Part shown: positions 16,875 through 26,555 of the stretch, piece by piece | Numbering within the stretch: the first letter of the stretch is position 1 | How the letters are laid out: each line of letters begins with the position of its first letter | Origin: Maribacter spongiicola | Lineage (GTDB): Bacteria > Bacteroidota > Bacteroidia > Flavobacteriales > Flavobacteriaceae | Direction of reading: 5' to 3' | DNA: 64,000 nt | NCBI RefSeq assembly: GCF_004364165.1 | Contig: NZ_SOAY01000011.1 | Coordinates: 1 to 64,000, forward strand | Notes under the pieces: model-generated | Told to the model about the DNA's origin: nothing | The model's input: the letters and a program-made list of their open reading frames with translations, nothing else | The model's database searches: none | Translations under genes and position numbers: made by a program

Positions 16875-18443
16875 ATGGATAGTACAATGATAATTATTGC
16901 CGCAATAGTTGGGCTGGCAATCGGTTTTGCAATAGCAAAATTTTTGGAAAAAGGGAAAGCCTCTAAAACCATAATAAACGCAAAGAAAGACGCTGAACGC
17001 ATATTAAAAGATGCAAATGCTGAGGGAGAGAGTGTTAAGAAAGAAAAGATTTTACAGGCGAAAGAGAAGTTTTTAGAATTAAAAGCGGAACATGAGAAGG
17101 TTATTAATAGTAAGGATAAAAAAATAAGCGACGCTGAAAAGCGTACTAGAGATAAAGAATCTCAAGTGAGTAGTGAGCTTGCCAAAAACAAGAACATGAA
17201 CTCTCAATTAGATGGTAAAATGAAAGATGTAGAACAGAAAATAGAACTGTTTCAAAAGCGTCATGAAGAGTTGGATAAAATGCATAAAAGCCAAATTCAA
17301 CAATTAGAAGTTATATCTGGTCTTTCTGCAGATGAAGCTAAAAATCAGTTGGTTCAGAGTTTAAAGGAAACTGCAAAATCTGATGCTATGGCTTATATTC
17401 AATCTACGGTTGAAGAGTCTAAACTTACAGCACAACAAGAAGCACGTAAAATTATTATCAATACTATACAACGAATAGGTACTGAAGAGGCTGTTGAAAA
17501 CTGTGTTTCTGTTTTTAATATTGAATCAGATGATGTAAAAGGACGTATTATTGGTAGAGAAGGTAGAAACATAAGAGCATTAGAAGCTGCTACAGGTGTT
17601 GAAATTATTGTTGATGATACTCCAGAAGCAATTATTCTTTCTTGTTTCGATTCAGTAAGAAGAGAGGTAGCAAGACTTTCACTTCATAAATTAGTGACCG
17701 ATGGTAGAATTCACCCTGCAAGAATTGAAGAAGTCGTTAAGAAGACCGAAAAACAGATTGAAGCAGAAATTGTTGAAATCGGTAAGCGTACTGTTATAGA
17801 CTTAGGTATTCACGGGTTACACCCAGAGTTGATTCGTGCAGTGGGTAGAATGAAATATCGTTCTTCTTACGGACAAAATCTTTTGCAACACTCAAGAGAA
17901 GTTGCTAAACTTTGTGGCGTTATGGCGGCTGAGTTAGGGTTGAATCCTAAGATAGCTAAACGTGCAGGTCTTTTGCATGATATAGGTAAAGTGCCGAATA
18001 CGGAAAATGAAGTAGAAACCCCACATGCAATCTTAGGAATGCAATGGGCCGAGAAATACGGAGAAAAAGAGGAAGTTTGTAATGCTATTGGTGCTCACCA
18101 CGATGAAATTGAAATGAAAACCTTAATTGCACCAATCGTTCAGGTTTGTGATGCTATTAGTGGTGCTCGACCAGGTGCAAGAAGACAGGTGTTAGATTCT
18201 TATATTCAACGTTTAAAAGACCTTGAAGAGGTTGCATTTGGCTTTAGTGGTGTGCAGAAGGCTTACGCAATACAAGCTGGTAGAGAGCTTCGTGTTATTG
18301 TTGAGAGCGAAAAAGTAAATGATGATAGAGCTGCTCAATTGTCATTTGAAATTTCTCAAAAAATACAGACAGATATGACCTATCCTGGTCAAGTAAAAGT
18401 TACGGTAATACGTGAGACAAGAGCTGTCAATGTAGCGAAGTAA
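16875..18443 (+). CDS. rny: Ribonuclease Y
   Basis: The 522-aa membrane-anchored endoribonuclease starts RNA decay. It has an N-terminal helix (about 5-20), a long charged coiled coil (about 25-175), a KH domain containing [15 protein letters not shown], and an HD domain with [10 protein letters not shown] and later HHDE. Length equals the family norm. The frame runs up to 16845, but that start would lie in the 6S RNA closing stem and terminator, so the ATG at 16875 (MDSTM) was taken. It is separated from zapA by the 6S RNA and has a strong terminator. Confidence 0.93.
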   Translation: MDSTMIIIAAIVGLAIGFAIAKFLEKGKASKTIINAKKDAERILKDANAEGESVKKEKILQAKEKFLELKAEHEKVINSKDKKISDAEKRTRDKESQVSSELAKNKNMNSQLDGKMKDVEQKIELFQKRHEELDKMHKSQIQQLEVISGLSADEAKNQLVQSLKETAKSDAMAYIQSTVEESKLTAQQEARKIIINTIQRIGTEEAVENCVSVFNIESDDVKGRIIGREGRNIRALEAATGVEIIVDDTPEAIILSCFDSVRREVARLSLHKLVTDGRIHPARIEEVVKKTEKQIEAEIVEIGKRTVIDLGIHGLHPELIRAVGRMKYRSSYGQNLLQHSREVAKLCGVMAAELGLNPKIAKRAGLLHDIGKVPNTENEVETPHAILGMQWAEKYGEKEEVCNAIGAHHDEIEMKTLIAPIVQVCDAISGARPGARRQVLDSYIQRLKDLEEVAFGFSGVQKAYAIQAGRELRVIVESEKVNDDRAAQLSFEISQKIQTDMTYPGQVKVTVIRETRAVNVAK

Positions 18444-18460
18444 TTTTACTTTAGAATATA

Positions 18461-18496
18461 AAAAAAATGCCTCTATGAAATAGAGGCATTTTTTTA
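18461..18496. terminator. Terminator after rny (likely bidirectional)
   Basis: AATGCCTCTA (18466-18475) pairs with TAGAGGCATT (18481-18490), flanked by A7 and T7. It serves rny and also overlaps the end of the convergent cytochrome gene. Confidence 0.82.
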
Positions 18497-18826
18497 TGGT
18501 TTTTGCAGAGAGTTTATCCAATTCTTCAACTTCTCTTCTTCTAAAGGTGATAGTTTATTTTTTCTTCCTTTGGGCATTTTTCGAGTTGTAAATACCTGGT
18601 ATTCTATTGTTTTTGCCAAAATATTCATATTTTCAAGGGTGAAGATTGTTCTGTTCCTCTTTTCCTCATGGCAGAAATTACACTTGGTATTTAAAACGTA
18701 GAAGGCTTCTTTTTGTAGTGTTTGAGTTTGGTCTATGGTGGTTTCACTATCTTTCTTTGAGCTGAAGTCAGTAAAGGTATATAGGATTACTACCACCCAT
18801 AAAAAAGATTTGACAGGGGTTAGCAT
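18494..18826 (-). CDS. Small c-type cytochrome / heme-binding protein
   Basis: The 110-aa protein has an N-terminal hydrophobic segment (about 6-20, signal or anchor) and a single heme attachment motif C49-N-F-C52-H53. M84 (RKMPKG) is a probable sixth ligand. The ending SPLEEEKLKNWI is a common C-terminal helix of small cytochrome c domains found in membrane-bound and planctomycete-type heme proteins. It probably transfers electrons in the periplasm; partner unknown. The start lies 2 bases from the histidine-kinase stop, so it is co-transcribed with the kinase. Confidence 0.78.
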   Translation of the reverse strand: MLTPVKSFLWVVVILYTFTDFSSKKDSETTIDQTQTLQKEAFYVLNTKCNFCHEEKRNRTIFTLENMNILAKTIEYQVFTTRKMPKGRKNKLSPLEEEKLKNWINSLQKP

Positions 18827-18828
18827 GG

Positions 18829-20040
18829 TTAACCTATATTTTTAGAAAGGGTAAAATTAAAATATACACCTTCTTTATTGTCTTTTCTTTTACCGATGCT
18901 AATTGTACCGCCAAGTTTATCTAAAAGAGCTTTAATAGTAGTTAAGCCAATACCGGTATCGTTAGTGTTTTCTGTACCTAATTTTTCGAAAAGTGTAAAA
19001 ACTTTTTCCCAATATCGCTCAGGTATTCCCGGTCCATTATCCTCGTAGGTAAATGCGTAAAAATCTTGATTTTCTTTAAAACCTATCAATATCTCAATAG
19101 TAGGTTTGTCGGTGAATTTTATACTGTTAGAAATTAAATCTTTGAATATTTGATGAAAACTGTTTAGGGAGTGGATAATAGTTTTATTACCGTTTTCTAA
19201 TTGTAAATGTACCTTGGTAGCATCAGATTGTTTATTGAGCACTGATGTAATCTCTTTTGAAATATCGAACTCTTGTAAATTAATCTGTGCATTTGTTATA
19301 GCATTGTAGTTAATAATGCCGTTAACCAACGACTCCATATATTCCAACCTATTATCGATAATACCTAAGTAATTCGGAATTTCAGTTTCCTTAATAAAAT
19401 CTGAGTAATCTTCTTTGATGAAGCCTACAAGAGAGCTTATGCCCAAAAGGGGAGTTTTCATGTCATGCGCCAAACGATAAGACAAATGTTTTAGCTGATC
19501 ATTCTTTATACGTAACTCTTCATTGATAATTTTTTGTTGAATATTCTGCCTTCTGAGTTCTAGTTGAGCCATTACTTGATCGGCAAGATCTTTTAATGAA
19601 GCCCTTTGTCTTTCGGTAAATTCATTTCGGGGTTTGGTATCTATCACACATAATGTACCTATAGATTCACCATCTTTGGTATTTAAAGGTGCGCCTGCAT
19701 AAAACTGAACAGACGGACCACCAGTTACTAATGGGTTGTCAAAAAAGCGATCATCTTTATTGGCATCGTTGACAACGAATAAAGAGTCTGGTGTGTTTAT
19801 TGCATGCGCGCAAAATGCTAAATCTCTAGGAGTTTCGGTAGCATCTATACCATGATGGGATTTAAACCATTGTCTGCCTTCATCTACTAAAGAAACTAAT
19901 GCCATAGGCGTATCGCAAATATCTGCTGCAATACGGGTTATGGCATCGTATTCTTTTTCTTCTAAGGTGTCTAGAACGTTAAAGCTCTTTAAAGCTTCTA
20001 AACGTTGTTCTTCGTTTGTTGGTATTTCTGGTTTAACCAT
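18829..20040 (-). CDS. GAF-domain sensor histidine kinase
   Basis: The 403-aa cytoplasmic kinase has an N-terminal GAF domain (about 25-160). A HisKA helix follows with the phospho-acceptor H192 in RLAHDMKTPLLG, then a HATPase_c domain with N box (SNSIKF), DNGPGIP and GIGLTTIK. No membrane segment or receiver domain is present, and no response regulator gene is adjacent, so it is an orphan kinase with unknown signal. It lies upstream of, and probably with, the cytochrome gene, which might hint at redox sensing; that is a guess. Confidence 0.87.
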   Translation of the reverse strand: MVKPEIPTNEEQRLEALKSFNVLDTLEEKEYDAITRIAADICDTPMALVSLVDEGRQWFKSHHGIDATETPRDLAFCAHAINTPDSLFVVNDANKDDRFFDNPLVTGGPSVQFYAGAPLNTKDGESIGTLCVIDTKPRNEFTERQRASLKDLADQVMAQLELRRQNIQQKIINEELRIKNDQLKHLSYRLAHDMKTPLLGISSLVGFIKEDYSDFIKETEIPNYLGIIDNRLEYMESLVNGIINYNAITNAQINLQEFDISKEITSVLNKQSDATKVHLQLENGNKTIIHSLNSFHQIFKDLISNSIKFTDKPTIEILIGFKENQDFYAFTYEDNGPGIPERYWEKVFTLFEKLGTENTNDTGIGLTTIKALLDKLGGTISIGKRKDNKEGVYFNFTLSKNIG

Positions 20041-20191
20041 ATAAAATCGATAACTAAACTATTATAAGTAAGTAATTTCATACATTTAAAACGTTCGAAT
20101 TACCCTATTGGTATATAACTTCAATTGTTCAATTATATCAACCAAATTTTATAAACCGATATAAGTAAATACTTGTTTTATATGGTTAAAA

Positions 20192-22210
20192 CTATTCTTC
20201 AGTTTTAGTTTCTTCAGATTCTTCAACCTCTTCGTCTTCTTTATTCAGGTTGTTTTTTAAGATGTTCAATTTTTTCAATTTAGCTTTCCAGGCTGCTAAA
20301 GATTCTTTATGCTGGTTGACTCTTTTTATAACATCTTGTACCAAAGGATTACTTTCAGATGCGTTAGAGAAAAACTGTAAGTTATTTTCTAGCTGTCTAA
20401 TTTCGTCTTTGCTCTCGCCTATCTTTTTTCTGATAAATGCACGCTCATTCTGTATAGCTCGTTCTTGATTGTCGTTATTGCTAAGCTGCTGAATCTTATT
20501 ACCGTATTTCAACAGTTCAGATTCTTGCTTGCTCACACCACATTTTTCATATAGGGCATCTATAATTTTATCAAATTTCTGATTGATGTTTTTCTTTTTG
20601 AAAGGAACTCTTCCGTATTTTTTCCATTCTTCAGAAAATTTCTCGATTGCTTCTAAATCTTTAGCTTTGTCACCACTTAATTTAAAGGCTTTAAGACGGT
20701 CAATACATTCTTCTTTTTGTTTAAAATTGGCTTCCTCTTCCTTAAAGGCATCATTTTTAAGAGCGTTTAACCTGTTAAAATAGTGATTACAAGCGGTTTT
20801 AAACTCTTTCCATAATTTGTCTGAGTATTTTCTTGGAACATGCCCAATTTTTTTCCATTGCCCTTGAATGCGTTTCATTTCTGCCGTGGTAGCATCCCAA
20901 TCATCGCTATCTTTTATAGAAACAGCAATCTCTAATAAAGATCTCTTTTTGTCAAGGTTTTCTTGTTGTTCTTTTTTAAGATTTTTATAGAAAGCATTTT
21001 TGTTTTGATTAAATGCTCGTACCGCTGCCTTAAAACTATTCCACGTTTTTGAATTTACTTTTTGCGGTACTTGACCGGCTTTGAAAAAAGCTTCCCTAAG
21101 CTCCTCTAATTTTTTAATCTGTTGTTGTAACGTTCCATGATTACTTGAAACATTGGTACTTAGTTCATTAATTTCGGCAATAATTGCCTGTTTGCGTGCT
21201 AAGTTTTCTTCTTTTAACTGGTCAAGATTTTTAAAATAATCTTGTCTTCTTTCGTGTATTATTTTGGTTGCAGCGCTAAAACGATCCCAAATTTCTTCTC
21301 TATGATCTTTGCCTACCGGACCTAAATCTTCTTTCCAGATTTTATGTAATACCTGTAACTCTCTAAATGCTCTATTTAAGTCTGGCTCTTTAGATAACTC
21401 TTCTGCTCTAGCAACTATTTTACCTTTCTCTTCTAAATTATGTTTAAAGTCTAAATCTCTTAAATCTCTGTTGATATTTAAGAAATCATAGAAAATTTCA
21501 ATGTGATGGTGGTAAGTCTTCCATACATTGTTATAATCTGCTCGAGGTATAGGACCAGCATGACGCCATTTTGCCTGTATATCCTTGAAATTATTGTAAG
21601 TTGTATTTATATCTTCTTCAACGTTTACCAACGCTTTTAACTGTTCAATAAGATCTAACCTATATGTTAGGTTTTCTTTATGACTTTTCTCTAAGCTTTT
21701 GTAATGTTGATTTCTTTTGTCTCTATACTCAGAATAAACTTCGGTAAACTGTCTTTTGTCCACAGAATTATATCTAAAATCTATTTCATTACCACCGTTA
21801 GCTATGAACTCTTCCTTTTTTTCTTCTAAAAATTCATCAAACTTTTGGTTGAATTCGTCTTTTATAGCGTCTACGTGTTTTCTTATTGCCTGAACTTTCT
21901 CGTTCTTCACCAAGCGTTGTAATTCGCCTACTAAATTTTCCATGTTCATTTCATGGTAATCTGGCATAGGAATTTCATGTCTCTTTTCCGTATCGGTATC
22001 CTCAGCATCTTCAGCATTAGAATCGTCAATTTCATCCATTACATTGGCTTCTACTGACTCTTCATTAGATTTGGTCGATGTTTCGACTTCTACCTCTGTA
22101 GATTCTTCAACGGAATCAACTGTTTCTGACTCTGCGTTTTCAGCAGTTTCTATTACAGTTTTTTCATCTATTGAATTCTCTGTTAATTGTTGTTCTTTAT
22201 CCTCAGACAT
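20192..22210 (-). CDS. DUF349 repeat protein
   Basis: The 672-aa protein begins with a very acidic, low-complexity region (about 1-85, rich in E, D, T, S). It then has about five DUF349 repeats, each with a W or F followed by a GxVPR-like turn and a second aromatic helix (for example QAKWRHAGPIPR, QGQWKKIGHVPRK, EEWKKYGRVPFK). It ends in a coiled coil and an acidic tail. DUF349 proteins are widespread in Bacteroidota and their function is unknown; a helical, RNA- or ribosome-related scaffold has been supposed from composition. No signal peptide. Monocistronic by spacing. Confidence 0.85.
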   Translation of the reverse strand: MSEDKEQQLTENSIDEKTVIETAENAESETVDSVEESTEVEVETSTKSNEESVEANVMDEIDDSNAEDAEDTDTEKRHEIPMPDYHEMNMENLVGELQRLVKNEKVQAIRKHVDAIKDEFNQKFDEFLEEKKEEFIANGGNEIDFRYNSVDKRQFTEVYSEYRDKRNQHYKSLEKSHKENLTYRLDLIEQLKALVNVEEDINTTYNNFKDIQAKWRHAGPIPRADYNNVWKTYHHHIEIFYDFLNINRDLRDLDFKHNLEEKGKIVARAEELSKEPDLNRAFRELQVLHKIWKEDLGPVGKDHREEIWDRFSAATKIIHERRQDYFKNLDQLKEENLARKQAIIAEINELSTNVSSNHGTLQQQIKKLEELREAFFKAGQVPQKVNSKTWNSFKAAVRAFNQNKNAFYKNLKKEQQENLDKKRSLLEIAVSIKDSDDWDATTAEMKRIQGQWKKIGHVPRKYSDKLWKEFKTACNHYFNRLNALKNDAFKEEEANFKQKEECIDRLKAFKLSGDKAKDLEAIEKFSEEWKKYGRVPFKKKNINQKFDKIIDALYEKCGVSKQESELLKYGNKIQQLSNNDNQERAIQNERAFIRKKIGESKDEIRQLENNLQFFSNASESNPLVQDVIKRVNQHKESLAAWKAKLKKLNILKNNLNKEDEEVEESEETKTEE

Positions 22211-22358
22211 AATCCTAAATTATATGTTTACAAGATAGTAACAACCCTACGATTGGCAAAGAATTGATTGTTCTTTTTAGCTATATATAATTGAATACAC
22301 CTTAGCAAAATGTAGAATTTGAAATGTATTACTAAAAGAGAAGTTTAAGAACAGAAGG

Positions 22359-23111
22359 TTACTGGTTCCAAATTCCCCAAGATTTTTCGGCTTGAAACTC
22401 TAGCATTCTATGTCCGTTACAAATCGATGCCCCATTGGCTTTACCCGCAGATAAAAATGCGGTTTCTTCTGGATTATATATGAGGTCAAAAAGCAGATGT
22501 GCTTCACTAATTTTCGAATACGGTATTGCAGGTTTCTCTTCTATTTTAGGGAAAGTGCCTACCGGAGAACAATTAATGATCAAGGTGTGTTCAGCTATGA
22601 TATTATCGGTGAGCTCATTATAGGTATACCCATCGTTTTTTCCGCTTCTAGATACAAAAGAAAACGTAGTGCCTAATTGTTCAAGTACAAATGCCACAGC
22701 TTTTGATGCCCCTCCGGTACCTAAAATCAGTGCTTTTTTATGATGTTCTTTTAAATGGGGTTCAAGTGATTTTTGAAATCCGTAGGCATCAGTATTGAAA
22801 CCAACTAAACCATTTTTAGTAAATTTTATGGTATTTACGGCACCTATCTTTTTGGCTGCAATATCGATATCGTCTAAAAAAGCCATGACTTCTTCTTTAT
22901 ACGGAATGGTAATATTTAGCCCTTGTACATTTTTAGTATTATTAAAAATGGTCGGAAATTCTGAAATAGACTGTATATCGAAGTTTTGATATGAGCAATT
23001 ATCCAATCCCATATCTTCGAATTTCTTTTTAAAATATCCTCGTGAAAATGAATAAGAAATGTCTTTTCCTATTAAGCCGTAGTTAGCTTTCTGTCTTTCT
23101 GTTTTTTCCAT
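22359..23111 (-). CDS. aroE: Shikimate dehydrogenase
   Basis: The 250-aa enzyme reduces 3-dehydroshikimate with NADPH in the chorismate pathway. It has the substrate serines in SYSFSRGYF, the catalytic lysine in NITIPYKE, the aspartate in GFNTDAYGF, a dinucleotide motif LGTGGASKAV and NCSPVGTFP. Slightly short but complete. Its start overlaps the end of the DUF368 gene by 29 bp; no other methionine lies before the first conserved block (YGLIGKDISYSFS), so the overlap is real. Expression is coupled to the DUF368 pair. Confidence 0.92.
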   Translation of the reverse strand: MEKTERQKANYGLIGKDISYSFSRGYFKKKFEDMGLDNCSYQNFDIQSISEFPTIFNNTKNVQGLNITIPYKEEVMAFLDDIDIAAKKIGAVNTIKFTKNGLVGFNTDAYGFQKSLEPHLKEHHKKALILGTGGASKAVAFVLEQLGTTFSFVSRSGKNDGYTYNELTDNIIAEHTLIINCSPVGTFPKIEEKPAIPYSKISEAHLLFDLIYNPEETAFLSAGKANGASICNGHRMLEFQAEKSWGIWNQ

Positions 23112-24102
23112 ACCAATCTAAAAGTAACAAAATACTAATACCAAATATAATAAAGAAGATAGCAGTCCAGTTTTCTACGGTGGTCATATCTGGCAAAAAC
23201 CGTTCGTAGTTCATTATTATGCCTTTTCCGTTAGAGTCTAAAATAGTCTCCCCATCTATTCCTGTTTTAAAAATAGTTTTTTTCCAAGGCCAAACAACTC
23301 CTAATGATCCTGTTATAAATCCCAATATAGTTGCCGTAGTAACATGTTTATAATGTTTTAATACGAAAGTCAATACATGAGAAAGAGTTACTAGACCAGT
23401 TGCTGATCCCAAGGTGAATACAGCTAAAATTTGAAGGGTATGTAATCTTTCGGTATTAGAAGTGAAACTAAAATCGCCCATTAATAATTCTGAGAAAGTA
23501 TCATATAATGCGTTAACGGAGTCTACTAATAACAGTACATAATTACCTAAAAGAATTAATATAAAGGAACCCGAAAGTCCGGGTAATGTCATACCCGACA
23601 CACTGATTATTCCGCATAAAAAGATAAATAGTAAGTTGTCGTTTTCTTTCGCTGGACTAAGGAAACTAATGGCTACGCCAACACTTAATCCTATAATAGC
23701 TGCTGTAAATGTTTTCTTTTTCCAGTAATCGAAATCTTTACCTATGTAGTAAATGGAACCTAAGATCATGCCGAAGAAAGCAGACCATACATACAGTTCA
23801 TGTGTTTCTAAAAAATAGTCTAGTATTTTAGAAATACTAAAATAGCTCACCAGCATGCCGAAAATGAGTAGCGTTAGAAATGAGCCATTTATATATCTGT
23901 AGAAACTTTTAAGCCTACCATTAATAAGAAGCTTAAATGCTTTTGCATTTATTTTCTGAAGTGAATAAATAAATTCTTCGTAAAAACCACCGACAAAGGC
24001 CACAATACCACCAGATACACCAGGTACTTTATTGGCAGCACCCATGCAAAGCCCCTTTACGACCAAGAAAAATTTATCGGTAAAGGATCGGGGTTCGTTC
24101 AT
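23083..24102 (-). CDS. DUF368 membrane protein (polyprenyl-phosphate transporter family), copy 2
   Basis: The 339-aa polytopic protein starts with the DUF368 signature GAANKVPGVSGGIVAFV and has a second repeat-like signature SGMTLPGLSGSFILILLG in the middle, with about nine helices. DUF368 proteins (PopT) were shown in other bacteria to recycle undecaprenyl phosphate across the inner membrane for cell-wall and glycan synthesis. It lies 13 bases after a paralogue and overlaps aroE, so the three are one transcript. Identity with the neighbour is moderate, so this is an old duplication. Confidence 0.87.
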   Translation of the reverse strand: MNEPRSFTDKFFLVVKGLCMGAANKVPGVSGGIVAFVGGFYEEFIYSLQKINAKAFKLLINGRLKSFYRYINGSFLTLLIFGMLVSYFSISKILDYFLETHELYVWSAFFGMILGSIYYIGKDFDYWKKKTFTAAIIGLSVGVAISFLSPAKENDNLLFIFLCGIISVSGMTLPGLSGSFILILLGNYVLLLVDSVNALYDTFSELLMGDFSFTSNTERLHTLQILAVFTLGSATGLVTLSHVLTFVLKHYKHVTTATILGFITGSLGVVWPWKKTIFKTGIDGETILDSNGKGIIMNYERFLPDMTTVENWTAIFFIIFGISILLLLDWYGKNRKTES

Positions 24103-24115
24103 GTAGGTTTTTGCT

Positions 24116-25030
24116 TTACTTCTTTGAAGCTGATTTTTCTAATATAAAAATAAGAGAAAAACCTATTACGGCGGCTACAATAGCAAAGGTTAATTGATTA
24201 TCGCCTTGAAAAGCGAAAGGTGAGATGTTTTCATCAATAATAATTTCTTTTTTACCAATCTGAATAATCTCAATTATATTCTTCCATGGCCATATTTTGT
24301 TCAATGAACCTAAGATGAATCCTGTTAAAACAGCTAACGTAGCATCTTTATAATTGGTAAACATCCACTTTAAAATTCTAGCAAAACTTAAAATACCAAA
24401 GGCTGCACCAAAAGCAAAAGTGACAATAATACCAAAATCTTTTTCATTTACGGCTTCTAAAACTGTTTTGTAAGAACCCAGTAAAACCAATATAAAAGAG
24501 CCAGAAATACCTGGTAATACCATGGCACAAATGGCTATAGCACCAGATAAAAATATAAATGGTAGGCTTCCAGAACTAGCAGAAGGGGGTAGGGTAGTAA
24601 TATAGAAAGCACTTGCAGTGCCTATTATGAATAATATAATCGCTAGTAGATTCCACTTTTTTATCGATTTGGCTACAAAAATAACACTTGCCAATACCAA
24701 ACCGAAAAAGAAAGACCATGTAATAATTGGGTGTTCTTCTAATAACCAAGCAATAACTTTTGATAGCGAGAAAATGCTAATCATCATACCCAAGACCAAA
24801 GCTAACAGAAAGTTGCCATTTAACTTCTCCCAAAACTTTTTAAAGCCTTCTTCTTTTAAAACTTTTAATGTAGTAAGATTGACGTTATTTATAGAGGTAA
24901 TGAATTCTTCGTATATGCCTGTTACAAAAGCAATTGTACCACCAGATACGCCTGGTACTAATTCTGCTATACCCATAGCCATACCTTTTAGAGATATGAA
25001 GGTATAATCTTTAAGTTTTCTATTCTCCAT
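24116..25030 (-). CDS. DUF368 membrane protein (polyprenyl-phosphate transporter family), copy 1
   Basis: The 304-aa paralogue of the next gene shows the same layout: GIAELVPGVSGGTIAFVTG near the N-terminus and CAMVLPGISGSFILVLLG in the centre, about eight to nine helices, and a short basic tail. The two glycine/proline-rich inverted motifs are thought to form re-entrant hairpins in this family. It begins 17 bases after the TPR gene stop, so the operon reads TPR, DUF368, DUF368, aroE. Two copies may divide labour by lipid carrier or condition; inference. Confidence 0.87.
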   Translation of the reverse strand: MENRKLKDYTFISLKGMAMGIAELVPGVSGGTIAFVTGIYEEFITSINNVNLTTLKVLKEEGFKKFWEKLNGNFLLALVLGMMISIFSLSKVIAWLLEEHPIITWSFFFGLVLASVIFVAKSIKKWNLLAIILFIIGTASAFYITTLPPSASSGSLPFIFLSGAIAICAMVLPGISGSFILVLLGSYKTVLEAVNEKDFGIIVTFAFGAAFGILSFARILKWMFTNYKDATLAVLTGFILGSLNKIWPWKNIIEIIQIGKKEIIIDENISPFAFQGDNQLTFAIVAAVIGFSLIFILEKSASKK

Positions 25031-25047
25031 GAAATGTAGAACCTTTT

Positions 25048-26451
25048 CTATGAGGTTTTATTGTATTTTCTTACAATTTCTTGCGTCCATTCAGACTTAC
25101 CATATTCTGGAAAGTTTTCAGTGAACAAATGTAGTTTTTTCAGCTTCTTATCAATTTTCAATGCATCCATTAACATAATACGTGCGTTAATTGGATCTTC
25201 GGCCAATAATAAATAGCCTACAGAATTATATAATAGCTTTAAATTATCAGGATAAAATTCTCTTCCTTGATTTAAAATTTCAACTGCCGCTGCTTCTTCT
25301 CCATTAATATGCACTACTTCTGCCCAGTTCAACCAAGTTTCCAATTCAAAATTACCTAAATCTACCGCTTGTTTAAAAGCGAAATCTGCTTGGTCATAGT
25401 TTTTTAGCGCCATGTGAATTTTGGCACATTTTTTCCAGTATTGCGGATTTTCACCATCTATATTCAGCGCCTTATTGATGTAAAAAATGGCCTTTTCAAA
25501 ATCTTTAATACTGTAATATAAATTTGTTATCGCGAGCCAGCCTTTATCTAATAACGGATCTTCATGAACGGTTTGGTAGAAATAGTATTTTGCCATTTCG
25601 GTATCTTTCAACTTTTCGTAACATTTTCCTATTCTTAAAAATGCATGAGATGTTGGATCCTCAATAGAAATGGTTGTCTCGTAATTTTCAATAGCCTCTT
25701 TATACCTTCCTAATTTTTCTAGTACTTTACCTTTTTCAAAGTAAGCACCTATAAAAGTATCATCAGAAATAATGGCAAAATCAAAAGCCGTTAAGGCTTC
25801 GGTAAACATATGTTTATAGTAATATTGTTTACCTAACTGATGCCACGCAACTTCGCAATATGGGTTGTTTTCTAAATATCCGTTTAAATAGATAATGGCA
25901 CCATCATAATCTTCAAGAAACTCAAAACAATACACCACATTGTAAAGTGAAGAATAATCTTCTTCGTCGAACTCTACACATTTCATAAAGCTCTCTTTGG
26001 CATTTTTGAAGTTGTCCATAAACAGATACTCCATGCCTAAAAGGCTATAAATATCAAAACTATTTTCGGTGAAGCTTAATGCTTTTTGCAGCAAATCAAT
26101 GGCACCTTCGTGATCATCTCTTTTCGAAAAGATATTGGCACGTTGAATATAAATTTCATCGTTGTGTTTATCTAATCGTTGTAGTTCATCTAAAAGTGCT
26201 TCAGCTTTTTCCATCTGGTTTTCAAAAACCATGACTTCAACCTGAAGTAATTTTAATTCTATTGAAGCTGGGTGTTGCTGTAGGCCTATTTTAATTCCTT
26301 TTTTAGCCAACGAAATCTTCCCGTGATTTAGGTAGTGGTGCACAATATCCTCAAAATCTTCGGCATCAAAGAAATAGACATCGTCTGTCTTCAACATTGA
26401 TTCGAATTTTGTAATTGGCTTGTCCGGTCTCTCGTTAGATTCTAACGCCAT
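25048..26451 (-). CDS. Tetratricopeptide repeat protein
   Basis: The 467-aa protein has no signal peptide and consists of about ten TPR-like helical hairpins from residue 35 to the end, with typical A/G-Y and P positions (for example KGKVLEKLGRYKEAIENYE). The N-terminus is acidic and mentions no enzyme motif. It probably works as a cytoplasmic protein-protein scaffold. First gene of the operon with the two DUF368 genes and aroE; the same order is common, as I recall, in Flavobacteriaceae. Function unknown. Confidence 0.82.
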   Translation of the reverse strand: MALESNERPDKPITKFESMLKTDDVYFFDAEDFEDIVHHYLNHGKISLAKKGIKIGLQQHPASIELKLLQVEVMVFENQMEKAEALLDELQRLDKHNDEIYIQRANIFSKRDDHEGAIDLLQKALSFTENSFDIYSLLGMEYLFMDNFKNAKESFMKCVEFDEEDYSSLYNVVYCFEFLEDYDGAIIYLNGYLENNPYCEVAWHQLGKQYYYKHMFTEALTAFDFAIISDDTFIGAYFEKGKVLEKLGRYKEAIENYETTISIEDPTSHAFLRIGKCYEKLKDTEMAKYYFYQTVHEDPLLDKGWLAITNLYYSIKDFEKAIFYINKALNIDGENPQYWKKCAKIHMALKNYDQADFAFKQAVDLGNFELETWLNWAEVVHINGEEAAAVEILNQGREFYPDNLKLLYNSVGYLLLAEDPINARIMLMDALKIDKKLKKLHLFTENFPEYGKSEWTQEIVRKYNKTS

Positions 26452-26555
26452 AGGAACTTTTTGGTTTTACAAGATATTTTAAAAGTAAGTGATTGTATGG
26501 GTTTTCAGCCATCTTAGGAATCGATATTATTAACAAATTAGTTAACAACGTTGAT

